From Altererythrobacter epoxidivorans (GTDB lineage Bacteria; Pseudomonadota; Alphaproteobacteria; Sphingomonadales; Sphingomonadaceae): a stretch of 64,000 nt of DNA. The stretch covers positions 682,001-746,000 of the forward strand of contig NZ_CP012669.1 of the NCBI RefSeq assembly GCF_001281485.1, read 5' to 3'. The notes under the pieces were generated by a model, which was not told the DNA's origin, made no database searches, and saw only the letters and a program-made list of their open reading frames with translations. Positions 1 through 8,973 of the stretch are shown here, one piece after another; position 1 is the first letter of the stretch; each line of letters begins with the position of its first letter. A program made the translations under genes and the position numbers.

Positions 1-827
1 CCGATGTCGTTGTCCCTCCAGGCGCTCGAGAGACCGCGAACCTTGGCGAGGTCTTTCTGCTGCTTGGGCGGATGGCTGGCGATATCGGCCAGCGTTTCGT
101 CGCGCATGATGCGGCCGCGTGGGATATTCTTGTGCTGCGCTTCGCCTTCGCGCCATGCGGCCAGCGCCTTCAACCGGCCGAGGACCTGCGGGTTGCGCCC
201 GGGCGAACGGATCCGGCGCCATGCCTGGTCCGGATCGATGACATAGTTCGAAACGTCGGCCAGCTTGTCCATTTCGGCATCTAGCCAAGCGCCGCGATCG
301 GTCTTGATCAGCTTTTCGAGGATCTTCGGAAAGATTTCGGAAAGGTGCGTGACGTCACCGATGGCATATTCGATCTGGCGATCGGTCAGCGGGCGGCGGC
401 TCCAGTCGGTGAAACGCGCACCCTTGTCGATGGTGAAGCCCAGCCAGCTTTCGACGAGGTTGGCATAGCCGATCTGTTCGGACTGGCTAATCGCCATCAT
501 CGCGATTTGCGTATCGAAAATGGGGTGAGGCGTCTTGCCGGCGAGATTGACGATAATCTCGACATCCTGGCCACCCGCGTGGAAAACCTTGAGCACGTCC
601 TCGTTGTTGCACATCAGGTCCAGCAGCGGGGTCAGGTCGATGCCATCTGCCAGCGGATCGATCGCTGCAGCCTCTTCCTCATTGGCAATCTGCACGAGGC
701 AGAGTTCCGGCCAATAGGTGTTTTCGCGCATGAATTCGGTATCGACCGTCACGAAATCGGATTTCGCGAGCCTCTCGCAGAGTTCCTGAAGCGCCTCGGT
801 CGTGGTAATCAGATCATGTATTTTCAT
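1..827 (-). CDS. rnd: Ribonuclease D (3' part beyond window edge)
   Basis: 3'-5' exoribonuclease that trims tRNA and other structured RNA 3' ends. I translated it from the ATG at 827: the N-terminus reads MKIHDLITTTEALQEL. The DEDD exonuclease signatures are visible: DTEFMRE near residues 29-35, FHAGGQDVEI near 86-95, and the YAIGDVTHL block (Y and D of the DEDDy type) near 153-161. An HRDC-like C-terminal region begins (RGRIMRDETLADIA) before the window stops at about residue 275, so the C-terminus is missing here. It is divergent from aspS, with about 180 bp between the two start codons. Family assignment is secure; the true stop lies outside. Confidence 0.92.
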   Translation of the reverse strand, partial: MKIHDLITTTEALQELCERLAKSDFVTVDTEFMRENTYWPELCLVQIANEEEAAAIDPLADGIDLTPLLDLMCNNEDVLKVFHAGGQDVEIIVNLAGKTPHPIFDTQIAMMAISQSEQIGYANLVESWLGFTIDKGARFTDWSRRPLTDRQIEYAIGDVTHLSEIFPKILEKLIKTDRGAWLDAEMDKLADVSNYVIDPDQAWRRIRSPGRNPQVLGRLKALAAWREGEAQHKNIPRGRIMRDETLADIASHPPKQQKDLAKVRGLSSAWRDNDI

Positions 828-1006
828 TTGTCTTTTCGTCTTTATCGGGCGGAGTACCGCCCCCGGGCCGAAGCCCATTTGAGGTCAGGTGCCTTGACAA
901 AGTCACCCTCTTCCCCTGTTAGCGCGCGCGTTACCCGCGCAAGGGTCGCACGCCTTTCGATGGGCGCGCCCTTAGCGCCATAGCTCCGAAATTGGAAAGT
1001 TTTTAG

Positions 1007-2803
1007 ATGCACGCCTATCGTACCCACAATTGCGCACAGCTATCCGCCGAAAACGTCGGTGAGACCGTCCGCCTGTCGGGGTGGATCCACCGCAAGCGCG
1101 ACCATGGCGGTGTCCTCTTCATCGACCTTCGCGATCACTACGGCATCACTCAGATCGTCGCGGACGAAGATTCGTCCGCTCTCCCGGTACTGGAAAAGCT
1201 GCGTGTCGAATCGGTCGTGACGATCGATGGCACTGTGAAGGCGCGCACACCCGAAACGGTGAACAAGGATCTGCCGACCGGCGCGATCGAAGTTTTCGCT
1301 CGTGAGATCACGGTGCAGAGTGCAGCCGAAGAACTCCCGATGCCGGTGGCCGGTGAGCAGGAGTATCCGGAGGACATTCGCCTCAAGTACCGGTTCCTCG
1401 ACCTGCGCCGCGAAACGCTGCACAAGAACATCATGACCCGCGTGGCCGTGGTGTCCGACATGCGCCAGCGCATGGCTGCAGCGGGCTTCAACGAATTTTC
1501 GACCCCGATCCTGACGGCGTCCTCGCCCGAAGGCGCCCGCGACTTCTTGGTGCCGAGCCGCATCCACGCAGGTAAGTTCTACGCGCTTCCGCAGGCACCG
1601 CAGCAGTACAAGCAGCTGCTGATGGTCGCCGGTTTCGATCGCTATTTCCAGATCGCACCGTGTTTCCGCGACGAAGATCCGCGTGCCGACCGCCTGCCGG
1701 GCGAATTCTACCAGCTCGACCTCGAAATGAGCTTCGTCACCCAAGAAGAAGTCTGGGATACGATGGAGCCGGTGATCGCAGGCACATTCGAAGCCTTCGC
1801 CAATGGCAAGCATGTGACGGCGGCTGGCAGCTTCCCGCGCATTCCGCATGCAGAGGCGATGCTCAAGTACGGCAGCGACAAGCCTGACCTGCGCAACCCG
1901 CTGATCATTACCGATGTTTCGGATCACTTCACGCAGTCGGGCTTTGGCCTGTTCGAAAAGATCGTCGGCACTGGCGGCGTGGTCCGTGCGATTCCGGCGC
2001 CGGGCACGCATGAAAAGAGCCGCAAGTTCTTCGACGACATGAACGATTGGGCGCGGAAGGAAGGCTTCGCAGGTCTTGGCTACGTCACCCGTAAGGGCGG
2101 CGAATTCGGCGGTCCGATCGCGAAGAACCACGGCCCCGACAACATGCAGAAGATCTACGACGAGCTTGGCCTCGGCGAGAATGACGGCCTGTTCTTCGCA
2201 GCCGGCAAGGCGGCTGATGCTGCGAAGCTCGCCGGTGCTGCACGTATCCGCGTTGGCGAACAGCTCGACCTGATCGACCAGGACCGGTTCGAGCTGGCTT
2301 GGATTATCGACTTCCCGTTCTACGAATATGACGAAGACGAGAAGAAGGTCGATTTCAGCCACAACCCGTTCTCGATGCCGCAGGGCGGAATGGACGCCCT
2401 GGAAAACCAGGACCCGCTGACGATCAACGCCTATCAGTACGACCTCGTCTGCAACGGTTACGAGATCGCATCGGGCTCGATCCGTAACCACAAGCCGGAA
2501 ACCATGGTGAAGGCGTTCGAAATCGTCGGCATGTCGAAGGCAGATGTGGAAGAACAGTTCGGCGGGATGTACCGCGCATTCCAGTACGGTGCGCCGCCGC
2601 ACGGTGGCATGGCCGCCGGTGTTGACCGCATCGTGATGCTGATCTGCGGGGCGCAGAACCTGCGCGAAATCACGCTTTTCCCGATGAACCAGAAGGCGGA
2701 AGACCTGCTGATGGGCGCGCCCAGCGTTCCCGAACTCAAGCAGCTTCGCGAGCTTCACCTGCGTGTGGTCGAGCCGCCGAAGAAGGAAGGGGAGGGCGCC
2801 TGA
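1007..2803 (+). CDS. aspS: Aspartyl-tRNA synthetase
   Basis: Charges tRNA-Asp (or tRNA-Asp/Asn if non-discriminating) in the cytoplasm. The protein is 598 aa, usual for bacterial class IIb AspRS. An N-terminal OB anticodon-binding domain ([22 protein letters not shown], about residues 22-45) is followed by the class II core with motif 2 ([21 protein letters not shown], about 222-242) and motif 3 ([12 protein letters not shown], about 536-547). A GAD insertion domain lies between them. The ATG at 1007 gives the canonical MHAYRTH start. It is divergent from rnd. Whether it is discriminating cannot be told from sequence alone; nothing odd was seen. Confidence 0.97.
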   Translation: MHAYRTHNCAQLSAENVGETVRLSGWIHRKRDHGGVLFIDLRDHYGITQIVADEDSSALPVLEKLRVESVVTIDGTVKARTPETVNKDLPTGAIEVFAREITVQSAAEELPMPVAGEQEYPEDIRLKYRFLDLRRETLHKNIMTRVAVVSDMRQRMAAAGFNEFSTPILTASSPEGARDFLVPSRIHAGKFYALPQAPQQYKQLLMVAGFDRYFQIAPCFRDEDPRADRLPGEFYQLDLEMSFVTQEEVWDTMEPVIAGTFEAFANGKHVTAAGSFPRIPHAEAMLKYGSDKPDLRNPLIITDVSDHFTQSGFGLFEKIVGTGGVVRAIPAPGTHEKSRKFFDDMNDWARKEGFAGLGYVTRKGGEFGGPIAKNHGPDNMQKIYDELGLGENDGLFFAAGKAADAAKLAGAARIRVGEQLDLIDQDRFELAWIIDFPFYEYDEDEKKVDFSHNPFSMPQGGMDALENQDPLTINAYQYDLVCNGYEIASGSIRNHKPETMVKAFEIVGMSKADVEEQFGGMYRAFQYGAPPHGGMAAGVDRIVMLICGAQNLREITLFPMNQKAEDLLMGAPSVPELKQLRELHLRVVEPPKKEGEGA

Positions 2804-2899
2804 GCTAACGCTTACTGCACCCTATCCTCTTGCGCTTGCCCGATCCCTTGATTAGGGCAAATGTCGAATTTCCAAGAACCCCAGAGTAGAGGGAAAATT

Positions 2900-3136
2900 A
2901 TGAGCGATACTGCCGACCGCGTGCAGAAGATTGTCGTCGAGCATCTCGGCGTTGAGGCTGACAAGGTCACCCAGGAAGCCAGCTTCATCGACGATCTTGG
3001 CGCAGACAGCCTCGACATCGTCGAGCTGGTGATGGCATTCGAAGAAGAATTCGGTGTCGAAATCCCCGACGATGCGGCTGAAAAGATCGCAACCGTCGGC
3101 GATGCGACCAAGTACATCGAAGAACACAAGGGCTAA
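2900..3136 (+). CDS. acpP: Acyl carrier protein
   Basis: Carries growing acyl chains as phosphopantetheine thioesters during type II fatty acid synthesis. It is 78 aa with the DSL attachment motif ([18 protein letters not shown]); Ser37 is the expected phosphopantetheinylation site. The start at 2900 is preferred over an upstream in-frame ATG at 2861 because it follows an AGAGGGAAA ribosome-binding stretch and gives the family-typical [12 protein letters not shown]. It is strongly acidic, as expected. It sits just ahead of fabF, the usual alphaproteobacterial order. Confidence 0.97.
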   Translation: MSDTADRVQKIVVEHLGVEADKVTQEASFIDDLGADSLDIVELVMAFEEEFGVEIPDDAAEKIATVGDATKYIEEHKG

Positions 3137-3159
3137 GGCCCACCTTACAGCCCCGTCGC

Positions 3160-3234
3160 CCTGAGCTTGTCGATGGGCTGTTTTGATGCTGGCCGGTTGG
3201 CGCATCAGGATAAGGGCTTCGACAGGCTCAGCCC
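3160..3234. repeat. Imperfect inverted repeat between acpP and fabF
   Basis: A left arm reading CCTGAGCTTGTCGATGGGC (3160-3178) faces a right arm GGGCTTCGACAGGCTCAGCC (3214-3233). The right arm's reverse complement is GGCTGAGCCTGTCGAAGCCC, so the arms match with a few differences around a 35-nt spacer. The GAGCCTGTCGAAGGG-type palindrome is a common dispersed extragenic element in sphingomonad genomes (from memory, not searched). It could fold in the acpP-fabF transcript and act as a processing or attenuation hairpin. Only this copy was found in the window. Confidence 0.6.
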
Positions 3235-3270
3235 TATGGGTTGGGCCTGTTTTCTTTGCTGGAGAAGATA

Positions 3271-4530
3271 ATGCGTCGTGTAGTTGTTACCGGACTCGGA
3301 CTTGTCACCCCGCTCGGGGGAGACGTCGAAACGAGCTGGGCCAATCTCATTGCCGGGAAAAGCGGCGCGGGACCAATCACCCGTTTCGACGCATCCGATC
3401 AGAAATGCCAGATCGCCTGCGAGATCAAACCGGCAGATCATGAATACGGCTTCGATCCCGACAAGCGCGTCGACCACAAGGTCCAGCGCCAAGTCGATCC
3501 ATTCATCGTCTATGGCATCGATGCCGCCGGACAGGCGCTCGAAGATGCCGGTCTTACCGAAATGGATGACGACCTGAAAATGCGCACCGGCTGTTCGATC
3601 GGTTCGGGTATCGGCGGTCTTCCCGGCATCGAGAGCGAATCCATCGTTCTCCATGAACGTGGCCCTGGCCGCGTCAGCCCGCACTTCGTTCACGGGCGCC
3701 TGATCAACCTGATCAGTGGCCAGGTCTCGATCAAATACGGCCTGATGGGACCGAACCACGCTGTCGTGACTGCCTGTTCGACCGGGGCGCACTCGATCGG
3801 CGATGCAGCGCGCATGATCAAGGACGGCGATGCCGACGTCATGCTGGCCGGCGGTTCGGAATCGACCGTCAACCCGCTCGGCGTCGCAGGCTTCGCGCAG
3901 GCCCGCGCGCTCAACATGAGCATGAACGACCGTCCGACGGAAGCCAGCCGCCCCTATGACAAGGACCGCGATGGCTTCGTGATGGGCGAGGGTGCCGGTG
4001 TCGTCGTGTTGGAGGAATACGAGCATGCCAAGGCGCGCGGCGCGAAGATTTACGCCGAAGTCGTAGGCTACGGCCTTTCGGGCGATGCCTATCACGTCAC
4101 CGCCCCGCATCCTGAAGGCAAGGGTGCTGAGTTGGCTATGCGCATGGCGCTCAAGAAAGCCGGAATGGAGCCGGGCGATATCGATTACGTGAACGCCCAC
4201 GGCACGTCGACGATGGCCGACACGATCGAACTCGCTGCGGTCAAGCGCGTGCTGGGCGACGATCTGAATGGCGCTTCGATGAGCAGCACCAAATCGGCGA
4301 TCGGTCACCTTCTGGGTGGCGCAGGTGCCGTTGAAGCCATCTTCTGCATCCTTGCGATGCGCGACCAGATCGTGCCGCCGACGCTCAACCTGCACAATCC
4401 GGACGAGGGTACCGAAGGTGTCGATCTTGTTCCGCTCGTCGCAAAGAAGCGTGAAGTGAACGCCGTGCTGAACAACAGCTTCGGTTTCGGCGGAACCAAT
4501 GCCAGCCTCGTGATGAAGAAGGTCGACTGA
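3271..4530 (+). CDS. fabF: 3-oxoacyl-ACP synthase II
   Basis: Condensing enzyme that elongates acyl-ACP with malonyl-ACP in fatty acid synthesis. It is 419 aa. The thiolase-fold catalytic triad is visible: Cys169 (VVTACSTGAHS), His310 (NAHGTSTMADT) and His346 (SAIGHLLGGAG). The glycine-rich GFGGTN C-terminal motif is present. The ATG at 3271 follows GGAGAAGATA and gives MRRVVVTGLGLVTPLG, the family start; a TTG 30 nt upstream is less likely. It is 2 nt upstream of mltG, so the two are probably co-transcribed. Confidence 0.97.
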   Translation: MRRVVVTGLGLVTPLGGDVETSWANLIAGKSGAGPITRFDASDQKCQIACEIKPADHEYGFDPDKRVDHKVQRQVDPFIVYGIDAAGQALEDAGLTEMDDDLKMRTGCSIGSGIGGLPGIESESIVLHERGPGRVSPHFVHGRLINLISGQVSIKYGLMGPNHAVVTACSTGAHSIGDAARMIKDGDADVMLAGGSESTVNPLGVAGFAQARALNMSMNDRPTEASRPYDKDRDGFVMGEGAGVVVLEEYEHAKARGAKIYAEVVGYGLSGDAYHVTAPHPEGKGAELAMRMALKKAGMEPGDIDYVNAHGTSTMADTIELAAVKRVLGDDLNGASMSSTKSAIGHLLGGAGAVEAIFCILAMRDQIVPPTLNLHNPDEGTEGVDLVPLVAKKREVNAVLNNSFGFGGTNASLVMKKVD

Positions 4531-4532
4531 TC

Positions 4533-5504
4533 GTGAAACGGCGCGGCTGCCTCGTCGCGGCCATACTCGCACTCGTCCTTGTCGCCGGTGCTGTCTTCGC
4601 TGGTGGCATGTTCGGTTCTGCGACGGTCGAGGAAGATACGCCGTTCATCATTCCTGCGGGTTCTTCGCTGACCACTGTCGCGAACAAGCTGGAGGAAGAA
4701 GGGCTCATCTCGTCGGCCAACGGCTTCCTGCTGCGGGCCAAGCTTCTTGGCGGCAACGATCCGATCCAGGCGGGCGAGTTCGCGCTCGCCAAGGGCATGA
4801 GCCAGGGCGAGATGCTCGAGGCGTTCCAGTCTGGCGATGTGATCCGCCGCTTCGTCACCATCCCCGAGGGTTGGCCTTCGATCATGGTGTTCGAAAAGCT
4901 GATGGCCGAGCCTTTGCTGACGGGCGAAATCGATGTCCCACCGGAAGGGTCGCTCCTGCCCGATACCTACGATTTCGAGAGGGGCGAAAGCCGCCAGGCC
5001 GTGGTCGAACGGATGCAGGCAGCGATGGACAAATATCTCGCCGAAGCCTGGGCGAAACGTAAGCCCGGCATTGCGGTTGACACCATGCGCGATGCGCTCA
5101 TCCTCGCTTCGATCGTCGAGAAGGAGACCGGCAAGCCGTCTGAAAGGCGGATGGTCGCCGGCCTTTATTCCAACCGGGTAAAGCAGGGGATGCTCCTGCA
5201 GGCGGACCCGACGATCATCTACCCGATTACCAAGGGCAAGCCGCTCGGTCGTCGGATCAGGCAGTCCGAGATCGCGGCGGTCAACGACTATAATACCTAC
5301 ACCATGGTGGGCTTGCCCAAGGCGCCGATCACCAATCCCGGACGCGAAAGCATCGCGGCCGTGCTCGACCCTGCCGCGACAAGTGCGGTTTACATGGTCG
5401 CCGATGGAACCGGCGGCCACAAATTCGCCGAGACACTCGACGAGCACAATGCAAACGTATCGGAATGGTATCGCCTGCGCCGTCAGCGCGGCGAAATGGA
5501 ATGA
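4533..5504 (+). CDS. mltG: Endolytic peptidoglycan transglycosylase MltG
   Basis: Inner-membrane lytic transglycosylase that cleaves nascent glycan strands and limits their length. The protein is 323 aa. A short basic N-terminus and one membrane helix (about 8-28) lead into the YceG domain. The catalytic glutamate lies in LASIVEKETG, Glu196. LPDTYDF near 142-148 and the late DPTIIYPI and NPGRESIAAVLDP blocks are standard. The start is a GTG two bases after the fabF stop; no other start fits. The fabF-mltG order is common in alphaproteobacteria. Confidence 0.94.
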   Translation: MKRRGCLVAAILALVLVAGAVFAGGMFGSATVEEDTPFIIPAGSSLTTVANKLEEEGLISSANGFLLRAKLLGGNDPIQAGEFALAKGMSQGEMLEAFQSGDVIRRFVTIPEGWPSIMVFEKLMAEPLLTGEIDVPPEGSLLPDTYDFERGESRQAVVERMQAAMDKYLAEAWAKRKPGIAVDTMRDALILASIVEKETGKPSERRMVAGLYSNRVKQGMLLQADPTIIYPITKGKPLGRRIRQSEIAAVNDYNTYTMVGLPKAPITNPGRESIAAVLDPAATSAVYMVADGTGGHKFAETLDEHNANVSEWYRLRRQRGEME

Positions 5505-5523
5505 TCGATAGGGAGAGGGCGGC

Positions 5524-6045
5524 ATTTCCGGCAAACCGCTGATCCTGACCGCACAACTTCCCCGTGACCTGCATGCATGGGCGACAGCGCTGAGGAACGA
5601 ACATTTCCCGCCCGAGCGCAACTATCTCGAAGCTCATGTCACGCTCTTCCATGCCATTCCGCAAAGTTGCGAGGATGAACTGAGCGATCTCTGCAAGGCG
5701 ATCGCCTCGCAATACGAACCCGTGGAAGCGCGCCTTGAAGGGCTGATGTCGCTCGGCCGTGGTACCGCGCTCAAACTGGCCAGCGACGGTATCCTGCGGA
5801 TCAGGGACCGCATCGCGGAGCATTTTACCGGCATGTTGACAGGTCAGGACCAGCACAGGCCGCGGCTGCATGTCACTATCCAGAACAAGGTGAGTCCTGG
5901 CGAGGCCAAGGCGCTGCTGAGTACACTGGAGGGGACTATCCAACCGCGCAATTTCGCCTTCCGCGGGTTGTCGCTCTTCCATTATGTCGGCGGCCCATGG
6001 GACCATGTCCGGGACTTCGCCTTTCGAGGGCGTGAAAGCGCGTGA
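5524..6045 (+). CDS. 2'-5' RNA ligase / 2H phosphoesterase family protein
   Basis: Small cytoplasmic 2H-superfamily protein. Family members hydrolyse or ligate 2',5' or cyclic phosphodiester bonds in RNA. Both HxT motifs are present: AHVTLF about residues 37-42 and LHVTIQNK about 115-122, spaced as in the family. The reading frame opens after a TAG at 5509 and contains no ATG, GTG or TTG before residue 60; from the first HxT motif outward the homology extends further upstream. The best start is ATT at 5524, six to eight bases after GGGAGAGGG, giving (M)SGKPLILTAQL. A CTG at 5539 is the alternative. The substrate is unknown. Confidence 0.8.
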   Translation: MSGKPLILTAQLPRDLHAWATALRNEHFPPERNYLEAHVTLFHAIPQSCEDELSDLCKAIASQYEPVEARLEGLMSLGRGTALKLASDGILRIRDRIAEHFTGMLTGQDQHRPRLHVTIQNKVSPGEAKALLSTLEGTIQPRNFAFRGLSLFHYVGGPWDHVRDFAFRGRESA

Positions 6046-6124
6046 TAAGGTGTTGACCGGGACGTAACCGCGCCCTAAATGCGCCGCTCGCTCGCGGCGT
6101 TTGGTCCCGCGAGAGCCCTCATGG

Positions 6125-6201
6125 GGCGGAGTAGCTCAGGTGGTTAGAGCAGCGGAATCATAATCCGCGTGTCGGGGGTTCGAGTCCCTCCTCCGCTACC
6201 A
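6125..6201 (+). tRNA. tRNA-Met (CAT), elongator type
   Basis: A 77-nt cloverleaf with encoded CCA. The acceptor GGCGGAG pairs with CTCCGCT (G1-U72 wobble). The D-arm is GTAGCTCAGGTGGTTAGAGC. The anticodon stem GCGGA/TCCGC encloses the loop ATCATAA, giving anticodon CAT. The T-loop is GGTTCGAGTCC. The 5' end lacks the C1-A72 mismatch of initiator tRNA, so elongator Met is most likely; tRNA-Ile with lysidine also has CAT and is not strictly excluded. Its 3' half is duplicated twice downstream (7684-7721 and 8928-8965). Confidence 0.93.
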
Positions 6202-6292
6202 GGCATGCTGGGAAGCAACGCCCAACAATGCACAAAGCCTTTGACAAGCGCACAGTAGTCAGGCCCCTTCCCTCTAAACGGGGGGATTACCG

Positions 6293-7594
6293 ATGCAAGA
6301 AGACAAGCGACCGCCGCGAGTGGTAGGGCCTGTGGGCGCTACCTTGATGAGCGTCAATGGCATGATCGGCGCAGGTATCTTTGCCCTCCCGGCCATACTC
6401 TATTCCGAAGTAGGAAATTTCGCACCTTGGCTTTTCCTGATATTCGGAGTCCTGTTCAGTGCTAGTATTTTTATCTCGGCGCGACTTTCCAACATGTTCC
6501 GCGCTTCGGGTGGTCCGCAATTGTGGTGCCAGGCAGCTTTTGGGCCGTTCGTAGGCTTCCAGATCGGCTGCGTGTTGGTCGTCGCCATGGCAGCGGGGAG
6601 AGCGGCGACACTCTACGTTCTCGTGTCCTACCTTTCGGTCATCTTTCCTGTCTTTGACCGACCGATTGCTCGTGGTCTTGCGCTCGCATTCCTGTTGGCT
6701 GCACTGACTATCCTCAATCTATCCGGCATGAAGAACGGCGTAGGTGGGCTGGCAGTAGGCACTTTGCTCAAGATCAGTCCGATCCTGGTGTTATGCGTGG
6801 TGGCTCTCGCCTCAGGCGGGATTGCGAGAGAGTTCGACATGCCGAGTTTCGGCGCGTTCGAAAGCGTAGCGCTGTTGGTCTATTTTGCTTTTTCGGGCGC
6901 CGCCAGCTCATCGTATGCAGCTGGCGAACTCAAGAACCCGCGCCGCGATCTGCCAGTGACGATGGTGGGGTCGCTCGGTGTGATCATCGTCTTCTACATG
7001 GCTGTGCAATGGGCCTACATCGCCGCGGGTGCGCCGAAAGGCGATGGCGACGCGACACCCCTTGCAAGCGCCGCCGCAAATGTCATGGGAGAAAGCGGCG
7101 CGCTACTGCTAAGTCTGGCCGCTATATTCTCCATCGCGACGAACTCGCTCAGCTACTTCATAGTTGGGCCAAGGGTGATTTTTGCGATGGCCTATCGTGG
7201 CTTGCTACCTGCACCCTTCGCGCAAGTCTCCCCACGCTTTCAGACGCCTGACCGCGCAATTCTGCTGTTTTCGGCGCTGGTCGCGCTACTGCTTGCGAGC
7301 GGAGCCTTCACCTTTCTCGCGACCATGGTTTCCTTGGGAGCTCAACTCGCCTGGTTGGTCGTTGCTGCGGCCTTTGTGATCCTGATGCGCCGTTCTGACG
7401 AGCGGCACGACGGTTATCTCGCCGCCTATTGGTGGCCCATTATAGCGGTCTCAGTCGCTTTCGGGGTGTTCACGATCATTCAAGCCCCTGCAAGCGCCTT
7501 TGCCCTTTTGGTGGCGCTATTGGTCGCCGGCACTGCGCTCTATTTTATTGCACGGCGTGGGGCGGTAGACACTCCTGAACCAGAGTTCGATTGA
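6293..7594 (+). CDS. APC-family amino acid permease
   Basis: Inner-membrane transporter, 433 aa, with about 12 predicted helices. The N-terminal VNGMIGAGIFALPAI segment (about 20-34) is the conserved unwound TM1 region of the amino acid-polyamine-organocation superfamily. GELKNPRRDLP (about 205-215) is the standard cytoplasmic loop after TM6. The substrate cannot be read from sequence. Base composition looks poorer in G+C than the neighbouring housekeeping genes. It lies alone between the tRNA-Met and a partial tRNA 3' copy, which suggests it arrived by tRNA-targeted integration. The ATG at 6293 follows GGGGGGATTACCG. Confidence 0.88.
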   Translation: MQEDKRPPRVVGPVGATLMSVNGMIGAGIFALPAILYSEVGNFAPWLFLIFGVLFSASIFISARLSNMFRASGGPQLWCQAAFGPFVGFQIGCVLVVAMAAGRAATLYVLVSYLSVIFPVFDRPIARGLALAFLLAALTILNLSGMKNGVGGLAVGTLLKISPILVLCVVALASGGIAREFDMPSFGAFESVALLVYFAFSGAASSSYAAGELKNPRRDLPVTMVGSLGVIIVFYMAVQWAYIAAGAPKGDGDATPLASAAANVMGESGALLLSLAAIFSIATNSLSYFIVGPRVIFAMAYRGLLPAPFAQVSPRFQTPDRAILLFSALVALLLASGAFTFLATMVSLGAQLAWLVVAAAFVILMRRSDERHDGYLAAYWWPIIAVSVAFGVFTIIQAPASAFALLVALLVAGTALYFIARRGAVDTPEPEFD

Positions 7595-7683
7595 CGGAAA
7601 GACCCCGACGCTGAGACGCACTTTGATCCAAGTTTTCTGAGTGCGTTTCTTAGCGTTGATCCGAACGAATAAGCATCGAGCCG

Positions 7684-7721
7684 TCCGCGTGTCGGGGGTT
7701 CGAGTCCCTTCTCCGCTACCA
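7684..7721 (+). repeat. Partial tRNA-Met 3' copy 1 (attachment-site scar)
   Basis: 38 nt starting TCCGCGTGTCGGGGG and ending CGCTACCA, identical to 6164-6201 of the tRNA-Met except one C-to-T change. It covers the 3' anticodon strand, variable loop, T-arm and acceptor 3' strand including CCA. This is the portion that tRNA-targeting integrases leave duplicated at the far end of an insert. No integrase gene remains between the two copies. Confidence 0.9.
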
Positions 7722-7790
7722 AATTTCTCATCGAATTTGTCAGAACGCAGCGCTTGCCATAGTCTCCGCATCGGGTCGGGGAGATTGGCA

Positions 7791-8915
7791 ATGAGAGCCT
7801 TATCAATACCTTTTGCCCTGTCTGCTGCGCTATTAGCTATTTCTGGGCTTTCCGCTTCCGCACATGAACGACCGGAACTGGCTTTGGAAGAAGCGCGGGT
7901 CGATGCCATGCAGATCGCGGCAACTGATTTCATTGCCACCTTGGATGAGCGGCAACGCGCCCAGGTTGTCTCGACTATCGATGACGTGAATGCCCGAACT
8001 AAATGGTCAAATCTTCCCATCAGCATGGCGCCGCGTGACGGGCTTGCTGTCGCTGACATGACGGTAGCCCAGAGAACGGCATTTCACGCGATGATTGCAG
8101 CGGCGTTGTCCAGCCAAGGTTATCTCAAAACGACCACTATCATGTGGCACGAAGACGTCCTTCGATCCATGGTCGATTCGATGCTGGCTGAGATGGAGGA
8201 CGATGATCCTAACAAGGCCAATGCGGCTTCCTTCGCTGAGAACTATGACGCCGAAAAATTCTTCGTGAGGGTTTTTGGTGATCCGGCTGATGAAGAGTGG
8301 GGGTGGCTTTTGACCGGTCACCATTTCGCGGCAAGCATCACGGTATCACATGGCAGGATCGCGTTTGTGCCATTGTTTCTCGGAGCAAGCCCACAGGTTG
8401 TCCCTGAAGGTCGCTATGCCGGATGGCGGATTTTGCAACACGAGGCCGATCGCGCGCTGGCACTACTAGGCACCCTGCGTCCAGATCAGTTGGAGTTGGC
8501 CTTGGTTGGCGCGGAGGTCGATGAGAGCGTCTTCGCTGGCCCGGGAATTCAAAGCAATTCCAGAACGCACTATGGCATCGCTGCTTCAGGGTTGGACCCG
8601 TTCCAAATGAGCCTTCTTGACGATCTCTTGGACGAATACCTTGGAGATGCATCGAACGAGGCAGCCGCACGCCAACGCGCAGCAATCGAGGCTGATGGAA
8701 TGGATGCGCTCCGTTTCGCCTGGTGGGGACCAACCGACCAGCCAAGAGGTCGATATATGTTCAGAGTGCAGGGACCATCTGTTCTTATCGACTTTATTCG
8801 CGAGAAATCGCCGGATGGCGGTTTCAATCACGTGCACTCGATCATGCGTGACCCATCGAATGACTATGGGGCGAAGTGGCTGCAGAGGCACTACCAGGAA
8901 TCTCATCCAAACTAG
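7791..8915 (+). CDS. DUF3500 family secreted protein
   Basis: Exported protein of 374 aa. A clear signal peptide (MRALSIPFALSAALLAISGLSASA) precedes a mature chain with the DUF3500 features: DERQRAQVVSTIDD near 46, GLAVADM..RTAFHAMIAAALSSQGY near 72-103, WGWLLTGHHFAASITV near 159-174, and a C-terminal WWGP...FRVQGPSVLIDF block. Family function is not established; members are predicted periplasmic or extracytoplasmic. The ATG at 7791 follows GGGGAGATTGGCA. The same frame is open further upstream but runs through the tRNA scar and lacks a signal peptide there. It is bounded on both sides by tRNA-Met 3' copies. Confidence 0.85.
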   Translation: MRALSIPFALSAALLAISGLSASAHERPELALEEARVDAMQIAATDFIATLDERQRAQVVSTIDDVNARTKWSNLPISMAPRDGLAVADMTVAQRTAFHAMIAAALSSQGYLKTTTIMWHEDVLRSMVDSMLAEMEDDDPNKANAASFAENYDAEKFFVRVFGDPADEEWGWLLTGHHFAASITVSHGRIAFVPLFLGASPQVVPEGRYAGWRILQHEADRALALLGTLRPDQLELALVGAEVDESVFAGPGIQSNSRTHYGIAASGLDPFQMSLLDDLLDEYLGDASNEAAARQRAAIEADGMDALRFAWWGPTDQPRGRYMFRVQGPSVLIDFIREKSPDGGFNHVHSIMRDPSNDYGAKWLQRHYQESHPN

Positions 8916-8927
8916 GTTGTGTCACAC

Positions 8928-8965
8928 TCCGCGTGCCGAGTGTTAGAGTCCCTCCTTCGCTACCT
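8928..8965 (+). repeat. Degenerate tRNA-Met 3' copy 2
   Basis: 38 nt aligning base-for-base with 6164-6201 at 32 of 38 positions, beginning TCCGCGTG and containing GAGTCCCTCCT and CGCTACC. The greater divergence than copy 1 suggests an older insertion. It follows the DUF3500 stop by 12 nt and precedes an L,D-transpeptidase gene. Confidence 0.75.
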
Positions 8966-8973
8966 GATTCCAT

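Noticed and set aside
1040..2758. 572-aa open frame antisense to aspS
   Set aside because: Mirror of high-GC third-position bias in a real gene; sequence is His/Arg/Val-rich with no family resemblance and no ribosome-binding site.
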